A DNA stretch of 64,000 nt, taken from contig JAPYSU010000004.1 in assembly GCA_029936425.1 (NCBI GenBank), positions 62,001-126,000 of the forward strand, read 5' to 3'. A program made the position numbers and the translations under genes. The notes beneath the pieces were generated by a model. It had not been told where the DNA came from. It made no database searches and was given only the letters and a program-made list of their open reading frames with translations. Shown piece by piece: positions 51,445 to 60,208 of the stretch; the first letter of the stretch is position 1, and each line of letters opens with the position of its first letter. This DNA is from Litorimonas sp. Lineage in GTDB: Bacteria > Pseudomonadota > Alphaproteobacteria > Caulobacterales > Maricaulaceae.

Positions 51445-52149
51445 ATGAACCAAACCCGTCCCATTCTCTCTGTGCGTAACCTGCACCGTTCTTATCAATC
51501 TGGTCCGTCCGAACTAACGGTTTTGTCCGGCGCGGATATTGATATTTTTCCAGGCGAAATGGTAGGCCTCATCGGCCCGTCCGGATCCGGTAAGTCAACT
51601 CTGCTGCACGCCGCAGGCCTTCTGGAAAAGCCCAATGCCGGCGAAGTCTATATCAGCGGACGCGAATGCCTGAAACTCTCTGACGACAAACGCACGGCCA
51701 TCCGCCGCGAAACCATTGGCGTGGTCTATCAATTCCATCATTTGCAGAAGGAATTTTCGGCCGAGGATAATGTGGTTATCCCGCAAATGATTGCCGGAAA
51801 GTCAGAGCGTGTTGCCAGAGCCGAGGCGAGGCGTCTTTTAACGCTCTTGGGCCTCGAGGCACGCATGCACCATAAGCCGTCACAGATGTCGGGCGGAGAG
51901 CAGCAGCGCGTCGCCATTGCCCGCGCTCTGGCCAATAAGCCTAAAATCCTGCTCGCCGACGAGCCGACGGGAAATCTTGACCCGGCGACGTCTTCTTCTG
52001 TTTTCCAGAGCCTGCTAGACCTGACCCGCATGGAAGGGGTCGCGGCGCTCGTGGCCACCCATAATATGGAACTCACCCAATATATGGATCGGGTGTTTAC
52101 CGTACGCGACGGACTTGTCGTGCCATTGAAAGCGGCTACCCGACCTTAG
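51445..52149 (+). CDS. lolD: Lipoprotein-releasing ABC transporter ATPase
   Basis: 234-residue ATPase partner of the permease. Walker A GLIGPSGSGKSTLLH, Q-loop VVYQFHHL, signature MSGGEQQRVAIARAL, Walker B ILLADEPTGNLDP and the H-loop ATHN. ATG 51445 lies 8 bases after AGGGG; an in-frame GTG at 51436 overlaps that site and is less likely. Confidence 0.95.
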   Translation: MNQTRPILSVRNLHRSYQSGPSELTVLSGADIDIFPGEMVGLIGPSGSGKSTLLHAAGLLEKPNAGEVYISGRECLKLSDDKRTAIRRETIGVVYQFHHLQKEFSAEDNVVIPQMIAGKSERVARAEARRLLTLLGLEARMHHKPSQMSGGEQQRVAIARALANKPKILLADEPTGNLDPATSSSVFQSLLDLTRMEGVAALVATHNMELTQYMDRVFTVRDGLVVPLKAATRP

Positions 52150-52159
52150 CGTGCCCTGC

Positions 52160-52177
52160 CTGACCCCGCAGGGTCAG
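52160..52177 (+). terminator. Putative terminator after lolD
   Basis: Perfect 7-bp arms CTGACCC and GGGTCAG around CGCA, 11 bases after the lolD stop, with a weak ATTTCTC tail. The next stretch (52190-52225) has further G/C-rich partly palindromic sequence of the kind found in dispersed intergenic repeats. Confidence 0.5.
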
Positions 52178-52242
52178 ATTTCTCGATTCATCTTGAGCCT
52201 CAGGCGAGGGACCCTTCGCGGTTATAGGCATGGCTTGATGAC

Positions 52243-52251
52243 TTATCCACA
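52243..52251 (+). promoter_or_regulatory. DnaA-box-like 9-mer upstream of dnaE
   Basis: The 9 bases TTATCCACA match the strict DnaA-box consensus, about 250 bases upstream of dnaE. A single box can occur by chance, but this one lies upstream of the replicative polymerase gene. Confidence 0.3.
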
Positions 52252-52345
52252 AAGCGTCAGGAATAAATCCCCAGAATCAGTTTGACTCCTTTGTAGAACG
52301 CTATAGAACAAAGATAGAACATCAACAGTTTTATTGGGGATAAAA

Positions 52346-52441
52346 ATGGCAAAACAACTCGCAATGGATATCGTTTCCGGTGCCGTTCTGGCAGGCTTTG
52401 TCGGCGTCATGACAATGTGGATGATGGTCTTGGGGGGATAG
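52346..52441 (+). CDS. Candidate 31-residue single-helix membrane microprotein
   Basis: ATG to TAG encodes 31 residues: a short polar start (MAKQLAMD), then an uninterrupted hydrophobic stretch ending WMMVLGG. A ribosome site GGGGA lies 7 bases before the ATG, with A/T-rich sequence between. It stands alone between lolD and dnaE. The combination of good start context, hydrophobic helix and gene-poor location supports a real small membrane protein, but there is no known family to compare with. Confidence 0.5.
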   Translation: MAKQLAMDIVSGAVLAGFVGVMTMWMMVLGG

Positions 52442-52501
52442 GCTCCGCTTGATAAGTTTAAAACCGGAGCTGATTCCGGATTGAATGTGAAAGGAGAGCG
52501 C

Positions 52502-55500
52502 ATGGCTGTGCGTCGTCTGGATTATGTGCCTCTCCGAACCCGTTCGCCTTACTCCATGCTGGAAGGGGCGCTTAAAATGGGGCCGCTCGGCGCCCGTTGT
52601 GCGGACTGGAATTTTCCGGCCGTGGGCCTGACGGATACGAACAATCTCTGCGGCGCCCTTGAATTTTCCGACACGATGGCCGGTTTTGGTCTTCAGCCGA
52701 TTATCGGCGTGACCTTATCCATGGATATCGGCATTCCGCTTCAGCCGGGTCAAATTCGCAAGGATCCTGACGGCACGCTCGTTCTCTTTGCGCAAAATGA
52801 GCAAGGCTATGAAAACCTCATGGCGCTGTCTTCCTCGGCGTTTTTGGATGTGGAGCCTACAGATCTGGCCCATGTGAAGGCGGAGTTTCTTGAGGGGCGC
52901 ACGGAAGGCGTGATTGCGCTGACCGGCGGGCCTGATGGAGTGCTCAACAAGCTCATCGTTCAGGATCGGATAGCCGAAGCGGAAAGCTGGCTTGACCGCC
53001 TGATCACCCTTTTTCCGGAGAGGCTATATGTCGAGCTTCAACGCCATAACACCCCGGACGAGGAGAAAGCCGAACCGATCCTGCTCGATTTTGCCTACGA
53101 CAATGGCTTGCCCATCGTCGCCACAAACGAGCCCTATTATCTTGATCCGGAAATGCACAAGGCGCATGACGTTCTGCTTGCCATGTCCGAAGGGTCTTAC
53201 GTCCTCGAGAAAAACCGCCGAAAACTGACGGGGCATCATTATTTGAAATCGCCGGAGCAAATGCTCGAGCTTTTTGCCGATTTGCCCGAGGCCATTGAAA
53301 ACACGTTGACGATTGCCCAGCGCTGCGCAGTGAAGTCGGAAAAGCGTAAACCCATTTTGCCAAATTTCGGGGACGGAACTCTGTCGGAAGCCGACATCCT
53401 GGCGCAGCAGGCCAAAGACGGCCTTCGAAAGCGTCTCGATGTCATCGACATGGCCGAGTCCGAAGAGGCTTATTTCGAACGGCTCGATTTCGAGCTTGGC
53501 ATTATCGAGAATATGGGCTTTCCGGGGTATTTTCTGATCGTTGCGGATTTTATCAAATGGGCAAAAGAGCAGGGCATTCCGGTCGGGCCGGGCCGGGGCT
53601 CCGGCGCGGGCTCTGTTGTGGCGTGGGCGCTGACCATTACGGATTTGGACCCGCTTCGCTACGGATTACTATTTGAACGGTTCCTCAATCCGGAACGTGT
53701 GTCCATGCCCGATTTCGATATCGATTTCTGCCAGGAACGCCGCGGCGAAGTCATTGACTATGTCCGCCGCAAATATGGCGACGGGCAGGTGGCGCAGATT
53801 ATCACCTTCGGAACCCTTCAGGCGCGCGCGGTCGTACGCGATGTCGGGCGCGTCATGCAGATGCCGCTAGGGCAGGTGGACCGCCTCGCCAAGCTCGTGC
53901 CGTCCAACCCTGCCAATCCGGTGTCCCTTGCGCAGGCCATTAATATGGAGCCCGCGCTTCAGGACGCCCGCAAGGCGGAGCCTTCTGTCAGAGCGCTTCT
54001 CGATACCGCCTTACAACTCGAAGGGCTGTACAGAAACGCCTCGACCCATGCGGCGGGCGTGGTCATTGGCGACAGACCTTTGCAGCAGCTTGTCCCGCTC
54101 TACCGCGATCCGCGTTCGGATATTCCGGCGACGCAATTTACCATGAAGTGGGCGGAAAAAGCCGGTTTGGTAAAATTTGACTTTTTGGGTCTGAAAACCC
54201 TGACCGTCATTGATCGCTGCCTCAAATATCTCGCCAAACGCGACATTTCGGTGGACTGGTCGAAAATCAGCACCGACACACCCGAAGCCTATGCGCCTTT
54301 ATCCGAAGGTCTTTCCGCCGGTGTGTTTCAACTTGAAAGTTCGGGCATGCGCGACGTGCTCCGGAAAATGGCGCCAGGCTCTATTGAAGAACTGACCGCT
54401 CTGATTTCCCTCTATCGTCCAGGGCCGATGAGAAATATTCCGGACTATATCGACAGGAAATTTGAACGTCAGGAAATCACCTATCCGCACCCCAAACTCG
54501 AGTCGATTTTGCAGGAGACTTACGGCATAATTATCTATCAGGAACAGGTGATGGAAATCGCTAAAACCCTGTCCGGCTTTTCTCTGGGGGATGCCGATTT
54601 GCTCCGGCGGGCCATGGGTAAAAAAGACCAGGCCGAAATGGACCGGCAAAAGTCAAAGTTCATTAACGGGGCGGTCGAGCGCGACGTGGACGGGCGTCTG
54701 GCGGGCGAGATATTCGAACTCGTGAATGAATTTGCTGGTTACGGATTTAACAAATCTCACGCCGCCGCCTATGCCATGATCTCTTTTCAGACCGCTTATC
54801 TGAAAGCGCTTTATCCGGCGGAATTTATCGCCGCGATTATGTCGCTTGATCTTGCCAATGTCGAAAAACTGGCGCAGTTTTATCAGGAAGGCAAGCGTAT
54901 GGGCCTCGAGATAGAGCCGCCTTGCGTGAATAGGTCAGAGGCCGATTTCGATGTGAAAGACGGCAAGGTGCTTTACGCACTTGGCGCGCTCAAAAATGTG
55001 GGTCTCGACGCCATGCGCCATGTCGTCTCTGTTCGCAATGAGGGCGGGCCGTTCAAGGATCTTTATGATTTTGCCCACCGCGTTGATATGCGCCTGGTCA
55101 ATAAACGCGCCATAGAAAATCTGGCTCGCGCGGGGGCGTTTGATTGCCTCGACCTTAACCGCGCGAGCGTTCTGGCGTCCTCTTCCATCCTGCAGGATAT
55201 CGGCACTCTGGCGGCGCGGGAACGCTCCAGCGCACAGGTTAGCCTGTTCGGCGATGCTGTGCCTATGGAAGACCCGGATCTGGAATATGCGCCGCCTTGG
55301 GGCTCTATTGAAACGCTGAACCACGAACTTGGCGCTGTCGGATTTTATCTGGGCGGGCATCCTCTTGACGAGCATCTAGAAAAGGGCAGCTTGGATAAAT
55401 GCACGAGCGCCGTCGATATAGGAGAACGCTTTACCAAAAGCGGCAAGGAGTGCAAACTCAACCTGGCCGGGGTCGTCCTTCGCAAACAGGAACGCCTGTC

Positions 55501-55960
55501 CAAACGCGGTAAAAAATTCGCCTTTGTCGCGCTGTCCGACCCGACCGGAGAATATGAGGTTTTGTTCACCGAGAGAATTTTACTGGAGAACCGCGACTAT
55601 CTTAGCCCCGGCAATCTGGTTCAAGTCAAGGTCAAAGCCGAAGGCGGGGACGGCGATGTGCGCCTTTTTGCCGAAGCGATGACGGCGCTGGATGCCAAAC
55701 CTCCGGCCGCCAAGATTGTCGGCATCGATATTCGACTTCGTAATGCAACCGCGGAAACACTGGATTCTCTGGAAAAGCTTCTCCACCAGCTTAAAAATGC
55801 GCCCTATCAGACGTCGGGCTATATCAAAATCACGGCTCCGCTAGATAAAACGCGCGAGGCAAGTTGGCAGCTTGCCGGGAATTGGGGCATAGATTTGAAG
55901 ATACAAAAAGCGATAAAGGTCAATCAGGCGGTGGAAATTATCCGGGAAATAGCCGCTTGA
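52502..55960 (+). CDS. dnaE: DNA polymerase III alpha subunit
   Basis: 1152-residue replicative polymerase. The N-terminal PHP domain is present but its metal motifs are altered: the usual HxH near the start reads LRTRS and the TDH reads LTDTNNLCG, so no PHP-based proofreading is expected. Polymerase signature GRGSGAGSVVAWALTITDLDP and catalytic aspartates in MPDFDIDF; then GVFQLESSGM, LISLYRPGPM and YGFNKSHAAAYAMISFQTAYLKA. HhH and OB-fold (GVVLRKQERLSKRGKKFAFV) regions follow. ATG at 52502 with AAAGGAGAGCGC before it; the frame opens earlier at 52481 without a ribosome site. Confidence 0.96.
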   Translation: MAVRRLDYVPLRTRSPYSMLEGALKMGPLGARCADWNFPAVGLTDTNNLCGALEFSDTMAGFGLQPIIGVTLSMDIGIPLQPGQIRKDPDGTLVLFAQNEQGYENLMALSSSAFLDVEPTDLAHVKAEFLEGRTEGVIALTGGPDGVLNKLIVQDRIAEAESWLDRLITLFPERLYVELQRHNTPDEEKAEPILLDFAYDNGLPIVATNEPYYLDPEMHKAHDVLLAMSEGSYVLEKNRRKLTGHHYLKSPEQMLELFADLPEAIENTLTIAQRCAVKSEKRKPILPNFGDGTLSEADILAQQAKDGLRKRLDVIDMAESEEAYFERLDFELGIIENMGFPGYFLIVADFIKWAKEQGIPVGPGRGSGAGSVVAWALTITDLDPLRYGLLFERFLNPERVSMPDFDIDFCQERRGEVIDYVRRKYGDGQVAQIITFGTLQARAVVRDVGRVMQMPLGQVDRLAKLVPSNPANPVSLAQAINMEPALQDARKAEPSVRALLDTALQLEGLYRNASTHAAGVVIGDRPLQQLVPLYRDPRSDIPATQFTMKWAEKAGLVKFDFLGLKTLTVIDRCLKYLAKRDISVDWSKISTDTPEAYAPLSEGLSAGVFQLESSGMRDVLRKMAPGSIEELTALISLYRPGPMRNIPDYIDRKFERQEITYPHPKLESILQETYGIIIYQEQVMEIAKTLSGFSLGDADLLRRAMGKKDQAEMDRQKSKFINGAVERDVDGRLAGEIFELVNEFAGYGFNKSHAAAYAMISFQTAYLKALYPAEFIAAIMSLDLANVEKLAQFYQEGKRMGLEIEPPCVNRSEADFDVKDGKVLYALGALKNVGLDAMRHVVSVRNEGGPFKDLYDFAHRVDMRLVNKRAIENLARAGAFDCLDLNRASVLASSSILQDIGTLAARERSSAQVSLFGDAVPMEDPDLEYAPPWGSIETLNHELGAVGFYLGGHPLDEHLEKGSLDKCTSAVDIGERFTKSGKECKLNLAGVVLRKQERLSKRGKKFAFVALSDPTGEYEVLFTERILLENRDYLSPGNLVQVKVKAEGGDGDVRLFAEAMTALDAKPPAAKIVGIDIRLRNATAETLDSLEKLLHQLKNAPYQTSGYIKITAPLDKTREASWQLAGNWGIDLKIQKAIKVNQAVEIIREIAA

Positions 55961-55985
55961 CCCCTTTGGACTAACGAGGCGCTTG

Positions 55986-56140
55986 GACGGAGGTGAGAGG
56001 TAGATAGCAGAAAGCCCGCGATCTAATGTGTTCCACGTAATTGTTTGCAATCGCTTGCCTACAATGTCGCGCTCACAGATTAAATCAGCGGGCTCTGTCA
56101 CGAAAGTCTCTTCACCTTACCTGAAGTGTGTGTCGCGTCC
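55986..56140. ncRNA. Strongly structured intergenic element, candidate structured RNA
   Basis: Nested complementary segments over 130-150 bases. AGGTGA (55991-55996) pairs with TCACCT (56112-56117) and GAG/CTC follow. AGCCCGC (56013-56019) pairs with GCGGGCT (56088-56094), continuing GAT/ATC and TAAT/ATTA. ATTGT (56039-56043) pairs with ACAAT (56061-56065), capped by GCAA-TCGC-TTGC. An outer GGACG/CGTCC pair is possible. A second hairpin CTGAAG...CTTCAG (56121-56177) adjoins it. No coding frame fits. The long hairpin with internal bubbles resembles 6S-type or other regulatory RNAs, but no family could be assigned and the strand is not determined. Confidence 0.4.
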
Positions 56141-56244
56141 GCTACCAGCTTAGGTACCTTCCGTTTCACCGCTTCAGTGCAGCTCCTCTTCGTGCATTTT
56201 CTAAATACCAGATTACGTAAAAATTTCAATTTTCGGTAAGAGGG

Positions 56245-56276
56245 TTATCCACCGAACGTGGCGATTCTATCCACAT
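56245..56276 (+). promoter_or_regulatory. Pair of DnaA-box-like sequences upstream of rpsB
   Basis: TTATCCACC (56245-56253) and CTATCCACA (56268-56276), each one mismatch from TTATCCACA, in the same direction 15 bases apart. Surrounding bases are A/T-rich. May be a DnaA-binding or promoter region for rpsB; an origin is not supported. Confidence 0.3.
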
Positions 56277-56443
56277 TTCGCCAATTTATCTGTGTTTAAC
56301 ATGGATTGGTGTCGTTTCGGGGTCAAAAATGCCAAGCGACAGGCTGAATTATCCTCTTGCATCCCTGTGCATTTGCGCTATGCCGCCCCCACTAATTCGC
56401 ATGCAGGTGCGGGCGTCCGGCATATAGTCTTTCGTCCATTCCG

Positions 56444-56473
56444 GTGAGCGGCTCCATGGTGGGGCCACTTCAC
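56444..56473 (+). promoter_or_regulatory. rpsB leader hairpin, possible S2 autoregulatory site
   Basis: GTGA pairs with TCAC, and GGCTCC pairs with GGGGCC (one G-T) around the loop ATGGT, 37 bases before the rpsB start. Leaders of rpsB in proteobacteria commonly carry an S2-binding hairpin. The assignment here is by position and pairing only. Confidence 0.35.
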
Positions 56474-56509
56474 ACCCTGCATATGGTCAACCGGAACAAG
56501 GAGATATCC

Positions 56510-57628
56510 ATGGCCCTACCTGAATTTTCAATGCGTCAATTGCTCGAAGCTGGCGTTCACTTTGGTCACCAGACACATCGCTGGAACCCTAAAATGGCCC
56601 CGTATATTTTCGGCGCCCGCTCAAACATCCATATTATGGACCTGTCCCAGACGGTTCCTCTTTTGCACCAGGCTTTGAAAGAAGTCCGCGATGTCGCCGC
56701 CAAAGGCGGCCGGGTGCTTTTTGTCGGCACGAAGCGCGCGGCCTCCGGGCCGGTTGCAGCCGCCGCAAAACGCTCCGCTCAATATTACGTCAATCACCGC
56801 TGGCTCGGCGGTATGCTGACAAACTGGCAGACCGTTACGAAATCCATCTCCCGTTTGAAAGAGCTAGAAGCCATGCTCGGCGATCTTGGCGAAGATGCGG
56901 ATACAGGTCTGACCAAGAAGGAAAACCTCAAGCTGACCCGCGAGATGGAAAAGCTCGAAAAAGCGCTTGGCGGTATTAAAGATATGGGCGGCAAGCCCGA
57001 CCTGATGTTCGTTATTGATACGAACAAGGAAGGCATTGCAATTCTGGAAGCCCGCCGTTTGGGTATTCCGGTTGTCGCCATTCTCGATTCCAACTCAGAC
57101 CCTGAGTCAGCAGACATGCCTATCCCGGGTAATGATGATGCGGCCCGTGCGATTCAGCTTTACTGCGAACTCGTTGCTGACGCTGTTCTCGATGGCATGA
57201 CCGAAGCTGCGGCTTCTGTCGGGGCTGATCTCGGCGCTTCTGAAAATCCGGAAGAGCTCGCATTGAACATGGAAGCGGCCAAGGAAGAAACTCCGGCGCC
57301 TAAAAAAGAAGCCGCGGCGCCTAAAGAGGAAGCCGCAAAAGAAGCCCCTCCGTCTCCGGCGCAGGAAGCGACAACAGCTCAGCCAGCTACGCCGGAACAG
57401 GAAGCCGACGTGAAACCTGACCTGAGCGATGTGGCTGATATTGACGGCATTGGCCCGAAATACAAAAAAGTGCTTGAGGAAGCCGGCATTACATCTGTTC
57501 AGATCATGTCAGAATTGACTGAAAAGCAGATCGAAGAGCTGGAAGAAGCTCATGACCTTGGCGGTAAATTGGCTGCGGGTGACTGGGTCGAGCAAGCCAA
57601 AGCTATGGTTTCAGGTAAAAAGTCCTAA
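56510..57628 (+). CDS. rpsB: Ribosomal protein S2 with C-terminal extension
   Basis: 372 residues; the usual protein is ~240-260. Normal S2 core with LLEAGVHFGHQTHRWNPKM, RWLGGMLTNWQTV, DLMFVIDTNKEGIAILEARRLGIPVVAI and PGNDDAARAI. After residue ~260 comes an Ala/Pro/Glu/Lys-rich linker, then a ~60-residue domain with DVADIDGIGPKYKKVLEEAG and GDWVEQAKAMV, a helix-hairpin-helix-like motif matching the end of NuoE here. AAGGAG lies 7 bases before ATG 56510; the frame opens at 56444 without support. Followed by a hairpin terminator before tsf. Confidence 0.96.
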   Translation: MALPEFSMRQLLEAGVHFGHQTHRWNPKMAPYIFGARSNIHIMDLSQTVPLLHQALKEVRDVAAKGGRVLFVGTKRAASGPVAAAAKRSAQYYVNHRWLGGMLTNWQTVTKSISRLKELEAMLGDLGEDADTGLTKKENLKLTREMEKLEKALGGIKDMGGKPDLMFVIDTNKEGIAILEARRLGIPVVAILDSNSDPESADMPIPGNDDAARAIQLYCELVADAVLDGMTEAAASVGADLGASENPEELALNMEAAKEETPAPKKEAAAPKEEAAKEAPPSPAQEATTAQPATPEQEADVKPDLSDVADIDGIGPKYKKVLEEAGITSVQIMSELTEKQIEELEEAHDLGGKLAAGDWVEQAKAMVSGKKS

Positions 57629-57646
57629 GCTTCACTTTTGAAATTT

Positions 57647-57675
57647 AGGGGCGGTCACTCCGCCCCTTCCATTTT
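57647..57675 (+). terminator. Hairpin between rpsB and tsf
   Basis: Perfect 8-bp arms AGGGGCGG and CCGCCCCT around TCACT, followed by TCCATTTTTC. It is probably a partial terminator or mRNA-stabilising stem that sets the ratio of S2 to EF-Ts. Confidence 0.65.
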
Positions 57676-57737
57676 TCATTTCGCGCCCCAAATAGGGGCC
57701 GAACCTTTTTATTGATTGACCCATAAGGAGACCTCCC

Positions 57738-58661
57738 ATGGCACAGATTACAGCCGCAATGGTGAAAAGCCTGCGTGATCAAACTTCCGCCGGTATGATG
57801 GATTGTAAAAAAGCATTGAATGAAACTGACGGTGACCTCGAAGCAGCCGCTGATTGGCTTCGGACAAAAGGTATTGCCAAAGCCGATAAAAAAGCCGGCC
57901 GCATTGCAGCAGAAGGCCTGGTCGCGGTTGCGCTTGCGCCGAAAATAGGCGCCGTTGTTGAAGTTAACTCTGAAACAGACTTTGTCGCGCGGAACGAAGC
58001 GTTCCAAAGCGCTGTTTCCGAGATCGCTGATCTGGCGGTAACCGTTGATAGCACAGAAGAATTGGCCGCCGCGAAAACTGCTTCCGGCGAAAACGTCAAA
58101 GATCATTTGACGACGCTTGTCGGTAAGATCGGCGAGAATATGTCTCTCCGCCGTATGGCACGCCTCACTGTCTCAGAAGGCGCCGTGGCCGGGTATATTC
58201 ATAATTCTGTTACTGAAGGCATGGGCAAGATTGGCGTTTTGGTGGCGCTGGAGTCTGCTGGGGATGTCGCAAAACTCGAAGAGCTGGGTAAAAAAATCGC
58301 CATGCATATCGCCGCGACAAACCCGCTCGCTCTGACAGTTGATGATCTGGATCAGGATCTGGTCGCCAAAGAGCGTGAAATGCTCAAAGCCGAAGCCCTT
58401 GAGTCCGGCAAGCCCGAATCCATCGTGGATAAAATGGTCGAGGGCCGTATGGTCAAATTCTTCAAGGAATCTGTCCTGATGACACAAATCTTTGTTATGG
58501 ACGGAGAGCGTTCCATAGAGCAGGTGATTGCTGATGAATCCAAAGCTCTTGGCTCAGACATCACGATGACCGGCTATGTCCGTATGGGCGTCGGCGACGG
58601 TATCGAAAAGAAAGAAGAAGACTTCGCCGCAGAAGTCGCAGCAGCTGTTAAAGGCGCGTAA
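57738..58661 (+). CDS. tsf: Elongation factor Ts
   Basis: Nucleotide-exchange factor for EF-Tu. 307 residues, standard length. N-terminal UBA-like VKSLRDQTSAGMMDCKKALNET, the core TDFVARNEAFQ, and MHIAATNPLAL. ATG 57738 has AAGGAG 8 bases before. Ends before two small hairpins. Confidence 0.97.
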   Translation: MAQITAAMVKSLRDQTSAGMMDCKKALNETDGDLEAAADWLRTKGIAKADKKAGRIAAEGLVAVALAPKIGAVVEVNSETDFVARNEAFQSAVSEIADLAVTVDSTEELAAAKTASGENVKDHLTTLVGKIGENMSLRRMARLTVSEGAVAGYIHNSVTEGMGKIGVLVALESAGDVAKLEELGKKIAMHIAATNPLALTVDDLDQDLVAKEREMLKAEALESGKPESIVDKMVEGRMVKFFKESVLMTQIFVMDGERSIEQVIADESKALGSDITMTGYVRMGVGDGIEKKEEDFAAEVAAAVKGA

Positions 58662-58729
58662 CACCCAAAAAAGCTTTCAGGAGCTTTAATGTGAAACGAC
58701 GAAATCAAATGGTTTCGGGTAAGATTATT

Positions 58730-58760
58730 AAACCGCGTCTCAATCGAGGCGCGGTTTTTT
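58730..58760 (+). terminator. Rho-independent terminator after tsf
   Basis: Arms AACCGCGTCTC and GAGGCGCGGTT (11 pairs, one G-T) around AATC, followed by a T run (TTTTTTATTTAT). A weaker AAAGCT/AGCTTT hairpin lies just after the tsf stop. Confidence 0.88.
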
Positions 58761-58872
58761 ATTTATCTGATATCTCTCCGTCCAAAACAAACAAACACCA
58801 CTGGCATGACGCGTCTCAACCGTTATAACGCTTGAAACTGAGTCACTTCGGATTTGGGTAAACAGGCTGACC

Positions 58873-59589
58873 ATGACGACTTATAATTATAAACGCGTTC
58901 TTTTGAAACTTTCCGGAGAAGCCCTGATGGGCGATCAGGAGTACGGAATCGATACCAAAATGACCGCTCGCATCGCCAAAGAAGTAGCCGAAGCCCATGC
59001 GAAGGGGTTGCAAATTGCTTTGGTCATCGGGGCCGGCAATATCTTTCGGGGCTTAAGCGCCGCCGCCGGCGGCATTGAACGCTCTACCGCTGACCATATG
59101 GGAATGCTCGCGACGGTGATGAATTCTCTGGCGATGCAAAGCGCGCTGGAGCAACAAGGCGTCGACACACGCGTTCAATCGGCCATTCCGATGCAGACAG
59201 TGTGCGAGCCCTATATCCGCCGCCGCGCGGTGCGTCATATGGAAAAGGGGCGGGTGGTCATTTTCGCCGCCGGAACCGGTAATCCCTATTTTACGACGGA
59301 TACGGCGGCCGCTCTTCGGGCCGCGGAAATGCGCTGCGGTGCGCTCTTAAAAGGCACTCAGGTCGACGGCGTCTATGACAGCGATCCAAAAAAGAACCCT
59401 GACGCGAAACGGTATGACACGCTGACGTATCAGAAAGTCCTGACCGACGACCTGAAAGTCATGGACGCGGCGGCTGTGACCTTGATGAGAGAGAATGACA
59501 TCCCCATTATCGTGTTTTCATTGCATGAACAGGGCGGATTTGACAAAGTCATGTCAGGCGAGGGGACCTGCACCATAATTAAAACGTGA
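58873..59589 (+). CDS. pyrH: Uridylate kinase
   Basis: 238-residue bacterial-type UMP kinase of the amino-acid-kinase fold. LLKLSGEALMGD, VIGAGNIFRG, FAAGTGNPYFTTDTAAALRA and TQVDGVYDSDPKK. It has its own promoter region after the tsf terminator and leads the frr-uppS-cdsA-dxr-rseP run. Confidence 0.97.
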   Translation: MTTYNYKRVLLKLSGEALMGDQEYGIDTKMTARIAKEVAEAHAKGLQIALVIGAGNIFRGLSAAAGGIERSTADHMGMLATVMNSLAMQSALEQQGVDTRVQSAIPMQTVCEPYIRRRAVRHMEKGRVVIFAAGTGNPYFTTDTAAALRAAEMRCGALLKGTQVDGVYDSDPKKNPDAKRYDTLTYQKVLTDDLKVMDAAAVTLMRENDIPIIVFSLHEQGGFDKVMSGEGTCTIIKT

Positions 59590-59647
59590 TCCGGTCTTAA
59601 AAAGGCCGGGAGGCTGCGGTAAAGAAAGTAGAATTTGGAGATGCCCT

Positions 59648-60205
59648 ATGGCTGATTTTAAAGTGGCGGAGTACCGCAAAAGAATGGACGGCGCGCTCGC
59701 CGCGCTGAAAAGTGAATTTGGTGGGTTGAGAACAGGCCGCGCCAATGCCGGACTACTCGACGGCATTCATGTGAACGCTTACGGCTCGGAAGTGCCGCTC
59801 AACCAGGTCGGCTCTGTGAGCGTCCCGGAAGCTCGGATGCTGATGGTCAGCGTCTGGGACAAAACCATGGTGGCCGCCGTAGAAAAGGCCCTGCGCCAAA
59901 GCACGCTCGGCCTGAACCCGATTACGGATGGCCAGACATTGCGCATTCCGATGCCGCCCCTGACCGAAGAGCGCCGCCGGGATTTGGCAAAAGTGGCCGG
60001 AACCTATTCCGAAAATGCGAAAATTGCGGTTCGAAATGTTCGCCGCGACGCCATGGATACTCTGAAAAAAATGGAAAAGGACTCCGAAATTTCCGAGGAC
60101 GAGCATAAAGCGCACAGCAATGATGTGCAAAAGGCCACAGACGCCGTTATCGCCGATATCGAAAAGGCGCTTGAGCATAAATCCAAAGAGATCATGCAGG
60201 TCTAA
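59648..60205 (+). CDS. frr: Ribosome recycling factor
   Basis: 185 residues, normal length. RMDGALAALKSEFGGLRTGRANAGLLDGI, VPEARMLMVSVWDKTMV and LTEERRRDLAKVA with RNVRRDAMD. It splits post-termination ribosomes with EF-G. It ends 3 bases before the uppS start. Confidence 0.97.
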   Translation: MADFKVAEYRKRMDGALAALKSEFGGLRTGRANAGLLDGIHVNAYGSEVPLNQVGSVSVPEARMLMVSVWDKTMVAAVEKALRQSTLGLNPITDGQTLRIPMPPLTEERRRDLAKVAGTYSENAKIAVRNVRRDAMDTLKKMEKDSEISEDEHKAHSNDVQKATDAVIADIEKALEHKSKEIMQV

Positions 60206-60208
60206 AGT

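Noticed and set aside
56013..56094. Possible tRNA because of the 7-bp closing stem
   Set aside because: No T-arm GTTC-type sequence, no anticodon arm and no cloverleaf spacing; the inner pairs form one long hairpin.
55841..56101. 86-codon minus-strand frame after dnaE
   Set aside because: Half of it overlaps dnaE antisense and the other half crosses the structured element. There is no ribosome site.
56245..56276. Replication origin
   Set aside because: Only two imperfect DnaA boxes, with no A/T-rich unwinding region and no origin-linked genes such as dnaA, parAB or hemE nearby.
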